A stretch of 64,000 nt of DNA from the NCBI RefSeq assembly GCF_001275675.1, contig NZ_LITM01000009.1, positions 220,319-284,318 of the forward strand, written 5' to 3'. The translations under genes were made by a program, and so were the position numbers. This DNA comes from Lysinibacillus sp. FJAT-14745 (GTDB lineage: Bacteria > Bacillota > Bacilli > Bacillales_A > Planococcaceae). The notes beneath the pieces were generated by a model, which saw only the letters and a list, made by a program, of their open reading frames with translations, made no database searches and was not told the origin of the DNA. Position 1 is the stretch's first letter. Every line of letters begins with the position of its first letter. Of this stretch, positions 55,926 to 64,000 are shown one piece after another.

Positions 55926-56847
55926 CTTGCTCTGCCTTTACTCGTTGAATTAAATCAAAAGCACCTTGCTTCGTTAAAATCTCAGCAAGCTCTTTCCCAA
56001 CTACTTCCGCATCAGTGCCCACAACCGTTTCCTTATAAACAACTGAAGCATCTGGTGCAGCAACAAGGCCAGTTAATGTAATTTCTTCCCCATTAGACTT
56101 TGCGTATCCTGCGATAGGAACTTGACAGCCACCATCCATAGCCGCTAGGAAAGCACGTTCTGCATGTGCTTCTTTCCATGTAAGGCTATCTGTTAACTTG
56201 CCTAATTCCGTTAATAGCTCCGTATCGTCTCCACGGCATTCAATACCTAGAGAACCCTGTGCTACTGCTGGTAGACACTCCTCTACAGATAAAAACTCTG
56301 TCACTACATCATCGCTCCAGCCAAGGCGTTTTAGTCCAGCTGCCGCTAAAATAATCGCATCGTATTCATCCGTTTCAAGTTTAGCTAAGCGTGTATCTAC
56401 ATTTCCACGAATCCATTTAATTTCTATATCTGGACGGACTGTTAAAAGTTGAGCACTGCGACGAAGAGAACTTGTCCCAACTACAGCTCCTGCTGGAAGA
56501 TCGGCAAATTTCACATGTCCTTTTGAAATAAATGCATCACGCGCATCTTCACGTGGTGGAATACAGCCAATGACTAAACCTTCAGGCAAGACTGCAGGCA
56601 TATCCTTCATAGAATGGACAGCAAAGTCAATTTCTTTGTCGTAAAGTGCTTGTTCAATTTCTTTTACGAAAAGCCCTTTACCACCTACCTTAGAAAGCTG
56701 CACATCTAAAATTTGGTCACCTTTCGTGACAATTTCTTTCACTTCAAATTCAAATGGTGCACCGGCTGCTTTTAACTCATTGATAAACCAATTTGTTTGT
56801 GTTAAAGCTAGCTTACTTCTCCTAGAACCTACAATAATTTTTCTCAA
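55915..56847 (-). CDS. hemC: Porphobilinogen deaminase (hydroxymethylbilane synthase)
   Basis: The 310-residue enzyme polymerises porphobilinogen. G-S-R-R-S-K-L-A-L near residues 7-15, the K-D-M-P segment near 82, and the cofactor cysteine in M-D-G-G-C-Q-V-P near 240-247 are all present. The start is TTG 56847, about 9 nt after GAGAGGT. It overlaps hemD. Confidence 0.96.
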   Translation of the reverse strand: MRKIIVGSRRSKLALTQTNWFINELKAAGAPFEFEVKEIVTKGDQILDVQLSKVGGKGLFVKEIEQALYDKEIDFAVHSMKDMPAVLPEGLVIGCIPPREDARDAFISKGHVKFADLPAGAVVGTSSLRRSAQLLTVRPDIEIKWIRGNVDTRLAKLETDEYDAIILAAAGLKRLGWSDDVVTEFLSVEECLPAVAQGSLGIECRGDDTELLTELGKLTDSLTWKEAHAERAFLAAMDGGCQVPIAGYAKSNGEEITLTGLVAAPDASVVYKETVVGTDAEVVGKELAEILTKQGAFDLIQRVKAEQDAK

Positions 56848-56865
56848 CAGTCTTCAACCTCTCTT

Positions 56866-57693
56866 CTAATACCATAAATGGAATCGTGATAAACTGCTTC
56901 CTAAAAAGAAGTTAACAACGACTAATAGGTAAGCGTATATATGTACCCACGCATAAGTTGTCCCTGTCAGCTTACGTTTACGATTCACATACAATATAAA
57001 GCAATACAAAATTAAAATAATAAAGGACCCAATAATCTTCGCATCAAAAATTGAAAAACTCTCTAGCGTTAGTAGTGCCCATTCAAACCCTAAAACTAAA
57101 CTTACAAATAACACTGGAATACCAATGTAAAATGAAACATTCATCCAGTTGCTCGTCTGCTGTAGTGAAGGCAACCTTGTCCATAAATGTGACCATTTCT
57201 TCTTTTTAAGCAAACGATATAAAACTAAATACAATATCGCAAAAACAAATGTTAACGAAAACACTGCGTACGATAAAATTGCAAATGATATATGAATAAA
57301 AAGCAATTCCGAAATTAAAGTATCGCTAACTATTCCTGTTGACCTTTTCGGCATAAAAATAAAGATACTAGCGAATAAAAATCCTAATATATTAATAATA
57401 AATACCGGTAGATCAACCCGTGCAATACAGTGTAATACAATAGATAAAGTCACGAGTAGCCAGGAATAAAAGAGAATCCCTTCTGACAAGGATAAAATCG
57501 GAAAACGCTTCGTTTCCACAAAAGTTAATATGATAATGGCACTTTGAATAACCCATACAAATGAAACAAGCCAAAAAGCAATTCGTCTTGCGCGTATTTG
57601 CTTATAAAAATAATCAGTAAAGTAAAATACTAGACTGATCGCATACAAGACGATCATTACTTCATAGAGCCTTGTCATTGTCAAATCAGCCAA
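56866..57693 (-). CDS. hemX: HemX-like membrane protein (CcsA/ResC-type)
   Basis: The 275-residue polytopic membrane protein has eight hydrophobic segments and the W-A-L-L-T-L-E-S-F-S / H-I-S-F-A-I-L-S-Y pattern of cytochrome c assembly (CcsA) family proteins. In B. subtilis HemX lowers HemA levels. TTG 57693 follows AAGGGATG; an ATG at 57678 is an alternative. It lies after a terminator-like hairpin that separates it from hemA. Confidence 0.9.
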   Translation of the reverse strand: MADLTMTRLYEVMIVLYAISLVFYFTDYFYKQIRARRIAFWLVSFVWVIQSAIIILTFVETKRFPILSLSEGILFYSWLLVTLSIVLHCIARVDLPVFIINILGFLFASIFIFMPKRSTGIVSDTLISELLFIHISFAILSYAVFSLTFVFAILYLVLYRLLKKKKWSHLWTRLPSLQQTSNWMNVSFYIGIPVLFVSLVLGFEWALLTLESFSIFDAKIIGSFIILILYCFILYVNRKRKLTGTTYAWVHIYAYLLVVVNFFLGSSLSRFHLWY

Positions 57694-57745
57694 TAGACAT
57701 CCCTTCTTTATATTGAAAGTGCTAAAGTAGTATACTTTAGCCTAG

Positions 57746-57794
57746 AAAAAAAAACGTTTTCGTATCCTTAGTTTACCATACAGATACGAAAACG
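57746..57794 (-). terminator. Terminator-like hairpin between hemA and hemX
   Basis: On the minus strand CGTTTTCGTATC and GATACGAAAACG form a perfect 12-bp stem followed by nine Ts. It lies inside the hem operon, 80 bp after hemA and 50 bp before hemX. Confidence 0.85.
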
Positions 57795-57877
57795 CCTCAT
57801 TTAATATCAGTAGAAAATCTCGTTCGCAGGAAAAAGCTCGAAGGAACAACTTTTTTAAAGTTGCACTGCGAACATCT

Positions 57878-59242
57878 CTAGAAAGAATACTTTGGTTCAG
57901 TGGAAGATTGTGATGACTGTAAGCGTTCTTTGCGTTCAAGCTCTTGTTTTGTCATCGCAGTAACTTCAGCTTCCACAGCATCCTCAATACCGAAAATTTG
58001 TTGGAATAAACGTAACTGTTCATTTGCTTTTGGTGAATTTGCCATTTCCTTAGCTTGTAAAATTGGTTCTTTTAACAATTGATTAATAATAGACTTTGTA
58101 TGCTTACTTAAAATTTTACGTTCACGATCCGTTAAATCCGGCATTTTATTTTCAATACTAATCATTGTCTCTTCTTGAATATGACTCGCTTTTTTACGTA
58201 AAGCCGAGATGACAGGGACAACGCCAAGAGTCGTAACCCAATCTTTAAATTGTACAATCTCTTTGCCAATCATTGAAGAAATATCAGCCGCAGCGCGTTC
58301 ACGTTCAGCTAAGTTTGCTTCGACGATGCCTTGTAAATCATCTATATCATATAAGAAAACATTTGGTAAATCTCCAACACGTGGATCAATATCACGCGGA
58401 ACCGCAATGTCTACCATAAATAATGGTTTACCTTTACGCAAACGTTCAACAAATTGCATCAATTCATAATCAATAACATAATCTGTTGCACCTGTAGACG
58501 TAATTAAAATATCCGCTTCTAGTAGTGAACATTGTAGTTCCTTCATAGATTTTGCTTCACCGTCAAATTTAGCTGCCAGACTTTCTGCTTTTTCGAACGT
58601 ACGGTTAATGACGGTTACTTTTCCTACACCGCTACCGTAAAGGTTCTCCATAGCAAGCTCTCCCATTTTCCCTGCACCTAAAATTGCTACATGTTTACGT
58701 TGTAAAGATCCGAATATTTTCTTTGCTAATTCAACTGCTGCATAAGAGACCGATACCGCGTTCTCACCGATAGCCGTTTCATTATGTGCACGCTTCGCAA
58801 ATGTCACCGCTTGTTTAAATAGCTGATTGTATACCGTTCCTGTTGTTCCAATCTCTTGTCCACTTAAGAAGCTTTTTCGTACTTGTCCTAAAATTTGAGT
58901 TTCGCCAAGTACCATCGAATCAATTCCAGCTGTCACTTTGAATAAATGTTCGATTGCTTGATCTTCTTCGCGAATTGTTAAATACGATGAAAATGTTTCC
59001 ACAGGCAGGTCGAACCAATTTGCTAAAAATTGTTTAACAAAATGGCGTCCAGTATGCAATTGATCAACTACTGCATAAATTTCTGTGCGGTTACATGTCG
59101 AAACAATAACATTTTCTAATATACTCTTTTGCTTTTGCAGCGCTTCCATTGCCTGTGGTAGTTCACTCTCTATGAATGATAACTTTTCACGAATCTCAAC
59201 TGGCGCCGTTTTATAATTCAAGCCTACTACGATGGTATGCAT
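57878..59242 (-). CDS. hemA: Glutamyl-tRNA reductase
   Basis: The 454-residue enzyme reduces glutamyl-tRNA to glutamate-1-semialdehyde, the first committed haem step. The catalytic Cys lies in V-S-T-C-N-R-T-E near residues 47-54. The NADPH-binding G-A-G-K-M-G-E near 188 and the C-terminal dimerisation helices are present. ATG 59242 starts [14 protein letters not shown] behind GAGAGGTG; the frame opens 9 bp earlier at a TTG that is too close to the site. Confidence 0.97.
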   Translation of the reverse strand: MHTIVVGLNYKTAPVEIREKLSFIESELPQAMEALQKQKSILENVIVSTCNRTEIYAVVDQLHTGRHFVKQFLANWFDLPVETFSSYLTIREEDQAIEHLFKVTAGIDSMVLGETQILGQVRKSFLSGQEIGTTGTVYNQLFKQAVTFAKRAHNETAIGENAVSVSYAAVELAKKIFGSLQRKHVAILGAGKMGELAMENLYGSGVGKVTVINRTFEKAESLAAKFDGEAKSMKELQCSLLEADILITSTGATDYVIDYELMQFVERLRKGKPLFMVDIAVPRDIDPRVGDLPNVFLYDIDDLQGIVEANLAERERAAADISSMIGKEIVQFKDWVTTLGVVPVISALRKKASHIQEETMISIENKMPDLTDRERKILSKHTKSIINQLLKEPILQAKEMANSPKANEQLRLFQQIFGIEDAVEAEVTAMTKQELERKERLQSSQSSTEPKYSF

Positions 59243-59277
59243 GAATAACACCTCTCACGTTCTAATTGACAAATCTC

Positions 59278-59309
59278 ATTATAGCACAGTTCGACAAGAG
59301 TTCATCAAT
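59278..59309 (-). promoter_or_regulatory. hemA promoter
   Basis: On the minus strand an extended -10 TGCTATAAT (TATAAT at 59283-59278) is preceded by a weak TTGATG-like -35. It lies about 35 bp before the hemA start. Confidence 0.55.
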
Positions 59310-59454
59310 AATTTGTGAACATGTCATGAAGAACTGAAATTCGTCATCTAAATTAGAATTATTATAAACTAAGTGTAACAAATTATACGTTCTGTTTCAA
59401 ATTTAATGTTTGTCCAGGACATTGTTTTAAAAGGACAGAATTAAATAGCTCTTA

Positions 59455-59690
59455 ACCAAAACGTGTGGTTGATTTCCGTTCCGGCTTGGCGCTTTGCCGC
59501 TGACGCTTCGCTTTCGCGCAGAGCAGAGCTTCCTGGGGGCGTCCGATGAGCCGCTTCGGCCTACACGATGTAGGTCACGAAGGCGTTATCACAGGACGTG
59601 ATGCTTTTAGCCTTCGTTCCTCTATTACTGATCCCCAAGGAGTCGCCAAGCCTCCACTACAATCAACTTATCCACATGACATACGTTTTA
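59455..59690. repeat. Family A long element with a module shared with family B
   Basis: GTGGTTGATTTCCGTTCCGGCTTGG opens it and CAATCAACTTATCCACATGACATACGTTTTAAAA closes it. Inside are CGCTTCGCTTTCGCGCAGAGCAGAGCT and CACGAAGGCGTTATCACAGGACGTGAT...TTTTAGCCTTCGTTCCTCTAT. These two segments occur in reverse complement inside the family B element at 50347-50709. It lies about 210 bp upstream of the hemA start. Confidence 0.85.
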
Positions 59691-59775
59691 AAAAGATCAT
59701 CCTAATAGAGTCGAACTAAATTTGAACGTCTCTATTATTAATTTGAACAGTTTAAATGAAATTTATTTTAAGATA

Positions 59776-59820
59776 TAAAAAAATAGCCTTTGTTTAATTA
59801 TCTTTAACAAGGCTATTTTT
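59776..59820. terminator. Terminator after the frameshifted gene
   Basis: AAATAGCCTTTGTT and AACAAGGCTATTT arms have T-runs on both strands, so it could end transcription in either direction. Confidence 0.7.
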
Positions 59821-59912
59821 ACTTTTCTATACTATTGTTCTCGAGTCACATCAAAATTTTTGTCCCATTTAATAATCAATAGAATTGGCTACGTCTACTA
59901 AAGTTTCAAGCG

Positions 59913-60364
59913 TCACTTTATTTCAACTCGATTATCGATATTTAGCATATACTGCAAATGTCTCTCTCGAAAACGAGGACATTAAAACCTGAAATAGTCA
60001 TATACGTGGCTACTTTCCCATTTTTTAATTTAAAAGTATTCACTACATATTTCTCTCTTAGAGGCAATTTATACTTAAGTGGACGAATATCAATTTTATA
60101 GTGATTTTCGGATGATTGGTCATTGATAAATGTCACTTCAAGTGCGTCATTTCCTTCATACTTTGAATCGGAGAATCGTCCAAAATGATGTGTAAAGCTT
60201 ATAGGGGGCACTCTAAATGGTAGCTTTAATTTTTGCTTAAAGTGTTGTTCAAAATCATCCACTGCTTCTTCCACCGATTTATATCCTATTTCGGGATATG
60301 TTTCTTCATAAGGACTTGGTTTATCCTTTGCAGATGCATGTAATGTTAATAAAAAAGTGGACAA
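59913..60364 (-). pseudogene. Frameshifted secreted protein of unknown function
   Basis: The central part reads clearly: Y-P-E-I-G-Y-K-S-V-E-E-A-V-D-D-F, then R-V-P-P-I-S-F-T-H-H-F-G-R-F and Y-K-I-D-I-R-P-L. It recalls a conserved Bacillus family of small secreted/lipoproteins I know only by pattern. The frame stops at 59942 after V-L-V-F-E-R-D. Shifting by one base gives H-L-Q-Y-M-L-N-I-D-N-R-V-E-I-K to a TGA at 59913, a natural continuation. At the 5' end a hydrophobic, signal-like stretch lacks a proper start: there is only a TTG at 60364 without a ribosome binding site, and an in-frame TAG upstream. Two lesions suggest decay, or sequence errors. Confidence 0.7.
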
Positions 60365-60482
60365 AATGAAACTAAGAAAAGATAAACAGTTCTACCTATT
60401 TGTCTCCACCTCAAAATATCTTTAGGTGTAATATTCCCGAATTCATTAAAATTATTAAATGAATAAGGGTATCACCATAATG

Positions 60483-60513
60483 AAAAAACCACCACCTTCT
60501 ATGGAAGGTGGTG
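60483..60513 (-). terminator. Terminator of the metallo-hydrolase gene
   Basis: On the minus strand CACCACCTTC and GAAGGTGGTG arms are followed by GTTTTTTC. Confidence 0.85.
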
Positions 60514-60539
60514 AGCTTATATCTCCGTTCAAGAAAAAA

Positions 60540-61322
60540 TTAAAACTGTACACTAAACCCTTTAAACTTATGAATCCCTGTTCCAAACTTTACTAGATCC
60601 TTTTCTTTAAGTTCCTTAACTGCGTTTACAAGTTCTTGTAAAATACTTGGTTCAAGACCTAATGTATTATGTGAACCATAAATTTTCGTGACATACGGGA
60701 TTTTTGAAATCTTTTCCCAGGAATCAACTAAATCAAGTGGGTTAGTCGAAGGGTAAAAAGCATAGATAGGTGTTTCATCATAAAGTAAATCACCAGTAAA
60801 CAAATATCCGTTTGTTTTGTCAAAAACACATATATGACCTGGAGAATGCCCAGGAGTATGATGAATATTTAATTCTCTATTCCCTATATCAATCACATCA
60901 CCATCTTGTAATAAGCCAGTTGGGGTTCCTTGATATGGTTTATATGTTTCTGGATTAAATGTTTTTGGAGTTGGAATTGTTATGTCTCTACTAATATCTC
61001 TTCTTATTTGTTCTATGGTCAATCCTTCAATACCATTAGTTAACCAATCTGAGTCAGCTTCATGAACATAAACATTTTCAAATTCTCCATGGCTTCCAAT
61101 ATGATCAGCATGCACATGAGTTGTTAAAACAACAATCGGCAAATCAGTCAATTGATCCGTTATGCGTTTGATATTATCAATTCCAAGACCACTATCAATA
61201 AGAACTGCTTTTTCATTGCCGACTAATAGAAATGAATGCACCTTTTCCCAATGTCCATATTCACTAATTGCGAATGTTTTATTATCGATTTCCTGAATCG
61301 TAAACCACGAGTCCTTAACCAT
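60540..61322 (-). CDS. Metallo-beta-lactamase-fold hydrolase
   Basis: The 260-residue protein has the zinc motif T-H-V-H-A-D-H-I-G-S-H near residues 69-79. H-H-T-P-G-H-S-P-G-H near 155-164 and F-T-G-D-L-L near 178 are also present. It is a glyoxalase-II-like or other MBL hydrolase; the substrate is not predictable. ATG 61322 starts MVKDSWFTIQ behind GGGGGG. The upstream start at 61358 is unlikely. Confidence 0.9.
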   Translation of the reverse strand: MVKDSWFTIQEIDNKTFAISEYGHWEKVHSFLLVGNEKAVLIDSGLGIDNIKRITDQLTDLPIVVLTTHVHADHIGSHGEFENVYVHEADSDWLTNGIEGLTIEQIRRDISRDITIPTPKTFNPETYKPYQGTPTGLLQDGDVIDIGNRELNIHHTPGHSPGHICVFDKTNGYLFTGDLLYDETPIYAFYPSTNPLDLVDSWEKISKIPYVTKIYGSHNTLGLEPSILQELVNAVKELKEKDLVKFGTGIHKFKGFSVQF

Positions 61323-61514
61323 AATAATCCCCCCAAAAAGTACGATTATGACTTTCAATATTATCCGTAAACAGGCAAGAAGTGATCACCATATTGTTCT
61401 TATTCGATATAGTATTCACATATTCCTTGCTATTTAAGTAACGAAACCAAACTAAATAATTCACTGCAATCACCCCCACGTTGGTAATTACTATATGAAT
61501 ATTTCATCTAGAGT

Positions 61515-61551
61515 AAAAAAGCTGAACTAATTGTTAGAATTAGTTCAGCTT
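61515..61551 (-). terminator. Terminator of the SLH/vWA gene
   Basis: On the minus strand AAGCTGAACTAATT and AATTAGTTCAGCTT form a perfect 14-bp stem followed by six Ts. Confidence 0.9.
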
Positions 61552-61569
61552 AAAAATAACTTTTATCTA

Positions 61570-64000
61570 TTAATTTGTAATCGTCACGGTTTTTGTAGCT
61601 ATAATTTTACCGTCTTTATCATATGCTACAAATTCAATCTCATTATTAACTTTGAAGTCCTGCATTGTTTGAACTGTTTTTGTTAGCATGTAAACACTAT
61701 CACTACGCTTATTCAATTCAAATTGCACATCTCCACTTAAAGAAGGGAATCGTACATTAACCTTTGCAACATTTGAACAATTACCATCAATTCTCGCATT
61801 CATTGTAATATTGCCTTTGCGTAGAGTGACTGTCGCTTCTTCAAATAGATTTTCAGGATTCACGCAACTTGCAGACGAAGTTTTACATAAAATTGAATCA
61901 ATCATTTTTTGGAAAACTTGATGTAATTGTAAGTTATCGTTAGCGTGGTAATAAGTACCACCAGTTTCAGCAGCCAGTTGCATTAAAATTGCATCATTGA
62001 CTTGTGATTTTTTCCCCATACTTACAGTGTAAACCCTAACCCCTTTATTTTTTGCATCGTTCAGCACTTTTGTCATTTTCGACTTACTTGTTTTGCCATC
62101 TGATACGACAACTATAGCTTTTGAGGTTTTCGAGTCATTGGAGAATTTAGACAGTGCAATGTCTATACCTGCAAAAATATCTGTGGCACCATTCTCTTTC
62201 GACGCTTTATATAGATCTTTTTTCAAGACATTGTCTGTACTACCCTCTCCAAGAACAGTAGCTTTTGTATTTGTTTCAATAACAATATTATTTTTAGCAT
62301 TAATTTGATTGATTACTTCCATCATTTTCTTACCGCGGTAATTTGTTTCGTCAGAAGCTTTCATGGAAGCAGAGTAATCAACTACGTAAGCGACTTCTGT
62401 TGCTAAAGAACAAGCATTTTTACTAAAGTAAGGATTTGTGAAAATTTCCTTTGTAAATGTTTTATCTTTTAAATCCTTCAATATTGTTGCATAACGAGGA
62501 TCTATTTTATTTACTAATGTTGCTTCAGCTTTAGATTTCCCATAAATAACCGAGTCAAAATATGCTACAGCTGTTCCTGGGCTTCCTGAGTTCTTTAAAT
62601 AATCCGAAGTATTTGTAACAAATGAAGCTGTTTTCTCAACACCATCAAATTTAATTTTTACTGTTCCTTGGTAGTCAGTAATAATTTCTCCACCTGGTCT
62701 TACTAATGTAACCATTACCTTAGTATAACGATTTTTACCAGACGGTCTTGATGCCGCATCCGCACTTTCCTTTAATGCTTCCACTCGTTTTTTATAGGCT
62801 TCTACTTGACCGAGCAATTTACCACCTTGGTATTTTAATAATACTGTTCGATCATAGTTACTCAAGTTTGAGAAAATAGCATAAATTTTCATGACACTAT
62901 CATAATGCTCGAGCGTTAAGTGTTTTTCGTCTGGCATATAACTCATAAGTTGAATAATAGCACCGACTGGGTTTATGTTCTCTACCTGTGAAGCAATCGC
63001 ATCATCAATTCCTTGAATACGATAAATTGGACGCCCATCATCTGAAATCATATACATAATTTCGATCTTATCATTAATAGAATCCTTCAAGCGTTTTTGA
63101 ATAATTGTTTCGAATAGCCAAACTGAAATATTATAGTTCTCAAACTGTAAAATGGCATTTTCATAGCCTAATGCAGGATATTTTTTATCACTGCCACCAT
63201 ATTGTAAATATATATTTTCAACATTTCCTAAAGCATTTGTTACATTCGTTTGCTGTCCAATACTAAATTGCTTTTTATCTGTATCAATCCAATGAACGTT
63301 AACAATGTTTTCTGTAAAGAACTCAGGTAATTTTTCATACGGCACATATGGAGGTGTTACATTTCCATTATCATCATCTTTGTTTGCTGGATCATATACT
63401 TGATAATCAATGCGCATTTCCGGCTGAGGTAAGTAACGGACATTTGCATTTAGTTTTTGGCCTACAAGACATTTCATGCCCGGATCTGTGTTGTTAATAA
63501 GCTCAAATGTAATTGTATCACGTACAGTTTTTGTTAATTTTGGTGCTATAACAATCGCAGAAACAGTAGAGCCATCTGATTGTACATTTCGAACAGCTTC
63601 ACCCGATGTATCTACAATTTTTGCACCATATGATGATGTTACACGGAATGTATAAGATTTATCATCAGGTATTGGATCACCATTACAAGCTTTTAAAGAT
63701 ACAGTAATGAGCGTTGAATCTTGATCATTAGCAATTAAATCTGGTTTTTCAACATCAATACTTTGAAGAGCATTATTCACATACTCTGGTCCAGTAAAAT
63801 CATTAGATTTATCTTTTGGCTCTTCGAATTCTGCATTGTTTGAGCCCATGAAGCCTGAAGGTAATGTGATTTTATCGTTATCACGACCTGCTGCAACACG
63901 TTTTAATCCTAGTACAGCAAAGTTACCGTTTTGTACACCGCGATATAAAAATTCAGCAATATCTCCACGAGTTAGCTTTGTAGAAGGATTGAAATCCGCA
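61570..64000 (-). CDS. SLH-domain/vWA surface protein (partial, 5' end beyond the window)
   Basis: The open frame runs off the right edge; about 809 residues are visible. At the edge is A-D-F-N-P-S-T-K-L-T-R-G-D-I-A-E-F-L-Y, the end of an S-layer homology domain that anchors proteins to the cell wall. Beta-rich domains follow, with cysteines spaced across them. A von Willebrand A domain has its metal-ion motif V-D-Y-S-A-S-M near visible residue 540 and V-V-S-D-G-K-T near 640. A C-terminal domain ends V-T-I-T-N. It is probably displayed on the cell surface and may bind a ligand or matrix. The ATG at 63849 is internal, not the start. Confidence 0.85.
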   Translation of the reverse strand, partial: ADFNPSTKLTRGDIAEFLYRGVQNGNFAVLGLKRVAAGRDNDKITLPSGFMGSNNAEFEEPKDKSNDFTGPEYVNNALQSIDVEKPDLIANDQDSTLITVSLKACNGDPIPDDKSYTFRVTSSYGAKIVDTSGEAVRNVQSDGSTVSAIVIAPKLTKTVRDTITFELINNTDPGMKCLVGQKLNANVRYLPQPEMRIDYQVYDPANKDDDNGNVTPPYVPYEKLPEFFTENIVNVHWIDTDKKQFSIGQQTNVTNALGNVENIYLQYGGSDKKYPALGYENAILQFENYNISVWLFETIIQKRLKDSINDKIEIMYMISDDGRPIYRIQGIDDAIASQVENINPVGAIIQLMSYMPDEKHLTLEHYDSVMKIYAIFSNLSNYDRTVLLKYQGGKLLGQVEAYKKRVEALKESADAASRPSGKNRYTKVMVTLVRPGGEIITDYQGTVKIKFDGVEKTASFVTNTSDYLKNSGSPGTAVAYFDSVIYGKSKAEATLVNKIDPRYATILKDLKDKTFTKEIFTNPYFSKNACSLATEVAYVVDYSASMKASDETNYRGKKMMEVINQINAKNNIVIETNTKATVLGEGSTDNVLKKDLYKASKENGATDIFAGIDIALSKFSNDSKTSKAIVVVSDGKTSKSKMTKVLNDAKNKGVRVYTVSMGKKSQVNDAILMQLAAETGGTYYHANDNLQLHQVFQKMIDSILCKTSSASCVNPENLFEEATVTLRKGNITMNARIDGNCSNVAKVNVRFPSLSGDVQFELNKRSDSVYMLTKTVQTMQDFKVNNEIEFVAYDKDGKIIATKTVTITN

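Noticed and set aside
57742-57939. 65-residue minus-strand frame between hemA and hemX
   Set aside because: It overlaps the terminator hairpin and the end of hemA, and has no family pattern.

Overview
The window looks like a chromosomal segment of a low-GC, endospore-forming Firmicute. Lysinibacillus or a close relative in the Planococcaceae/Bacillaceae is the best guess, and this is inference. The grounds are six or seven sporulation genes (safA, spo0B, spoIVFA/FB, spoVB, spoIIB, a spoVID-like gene), Firmicutes rpmA/prp biology, Gram-positive ribosome binding sites, T-box leaders, and an S-layer-homology protein at the right edge. Most genes lie on the minus strand.

Layout from left to right. 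A broken PhzF-family gene (50-238) precedes apt and recJ. A complete trpEDCFBA operon (3732-9534) follows, with its own promoter and a tryptophan T-box leader. Next come a chemoreceptor gene and secDF, then a block that keeps the Bacillus order: comN, spoVB, yrbG-like, yajC, tgt, queA, ruvB, ruvA. After that are a coat-kinase-like gene, safA, niaR, a DCC-family thiol protein, pheA, pheB, obgE, spo0B, rpmA, prp and rplU. The cell-envelope and division block spoIVFB/FA, minD/minC, mreD/C/B follows. radC is split by a 2.5-kb group II intron whose intron-encoded protein is intact. Then come maf, spoIIB, an SRPBCC gene, two tandem folC paralogs and valS with a valine T-box. The region 47.7-53 kb is accessory: a small membrane ORF, a spoVID-like gene, an IS1182-type remnant, a CoxG-like gene, a 363-bp MITE-like element, a VC0807-like membrane protein and an acetyltransferase. 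The complete haem operon hemAXCDBL (52894-59242) follows. The right end holds a frameshifted gene, a metallo-beta-lactamase-fold gene and a large SLH/vWA surface protein that runs off the window.

The most interesting material is between the genes. Three interrelated repeat families are scattered through the intergenic spaces. Family A carries arms built on GTTGATTTCCGTTCCGACTG. Family B is MITE-like, with CAGGYGTGTTGATTA terminal inverted repeats and, for one copy, a perfect 9-bp target duplication. Family C consists of 21-bp tandem arrays of the type TTCTATCCGTCGCTTTG. Families A and B share an internal module, and one locus looks like an A/B hybrid. Other points of note are the intron in radC, the divergent second FolC, the absence of the nad genes between safA and niaR, and two sporulation genes whose start codons are hard to place.

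All calls are from reading the sequence and family knowledge. No database search was run.
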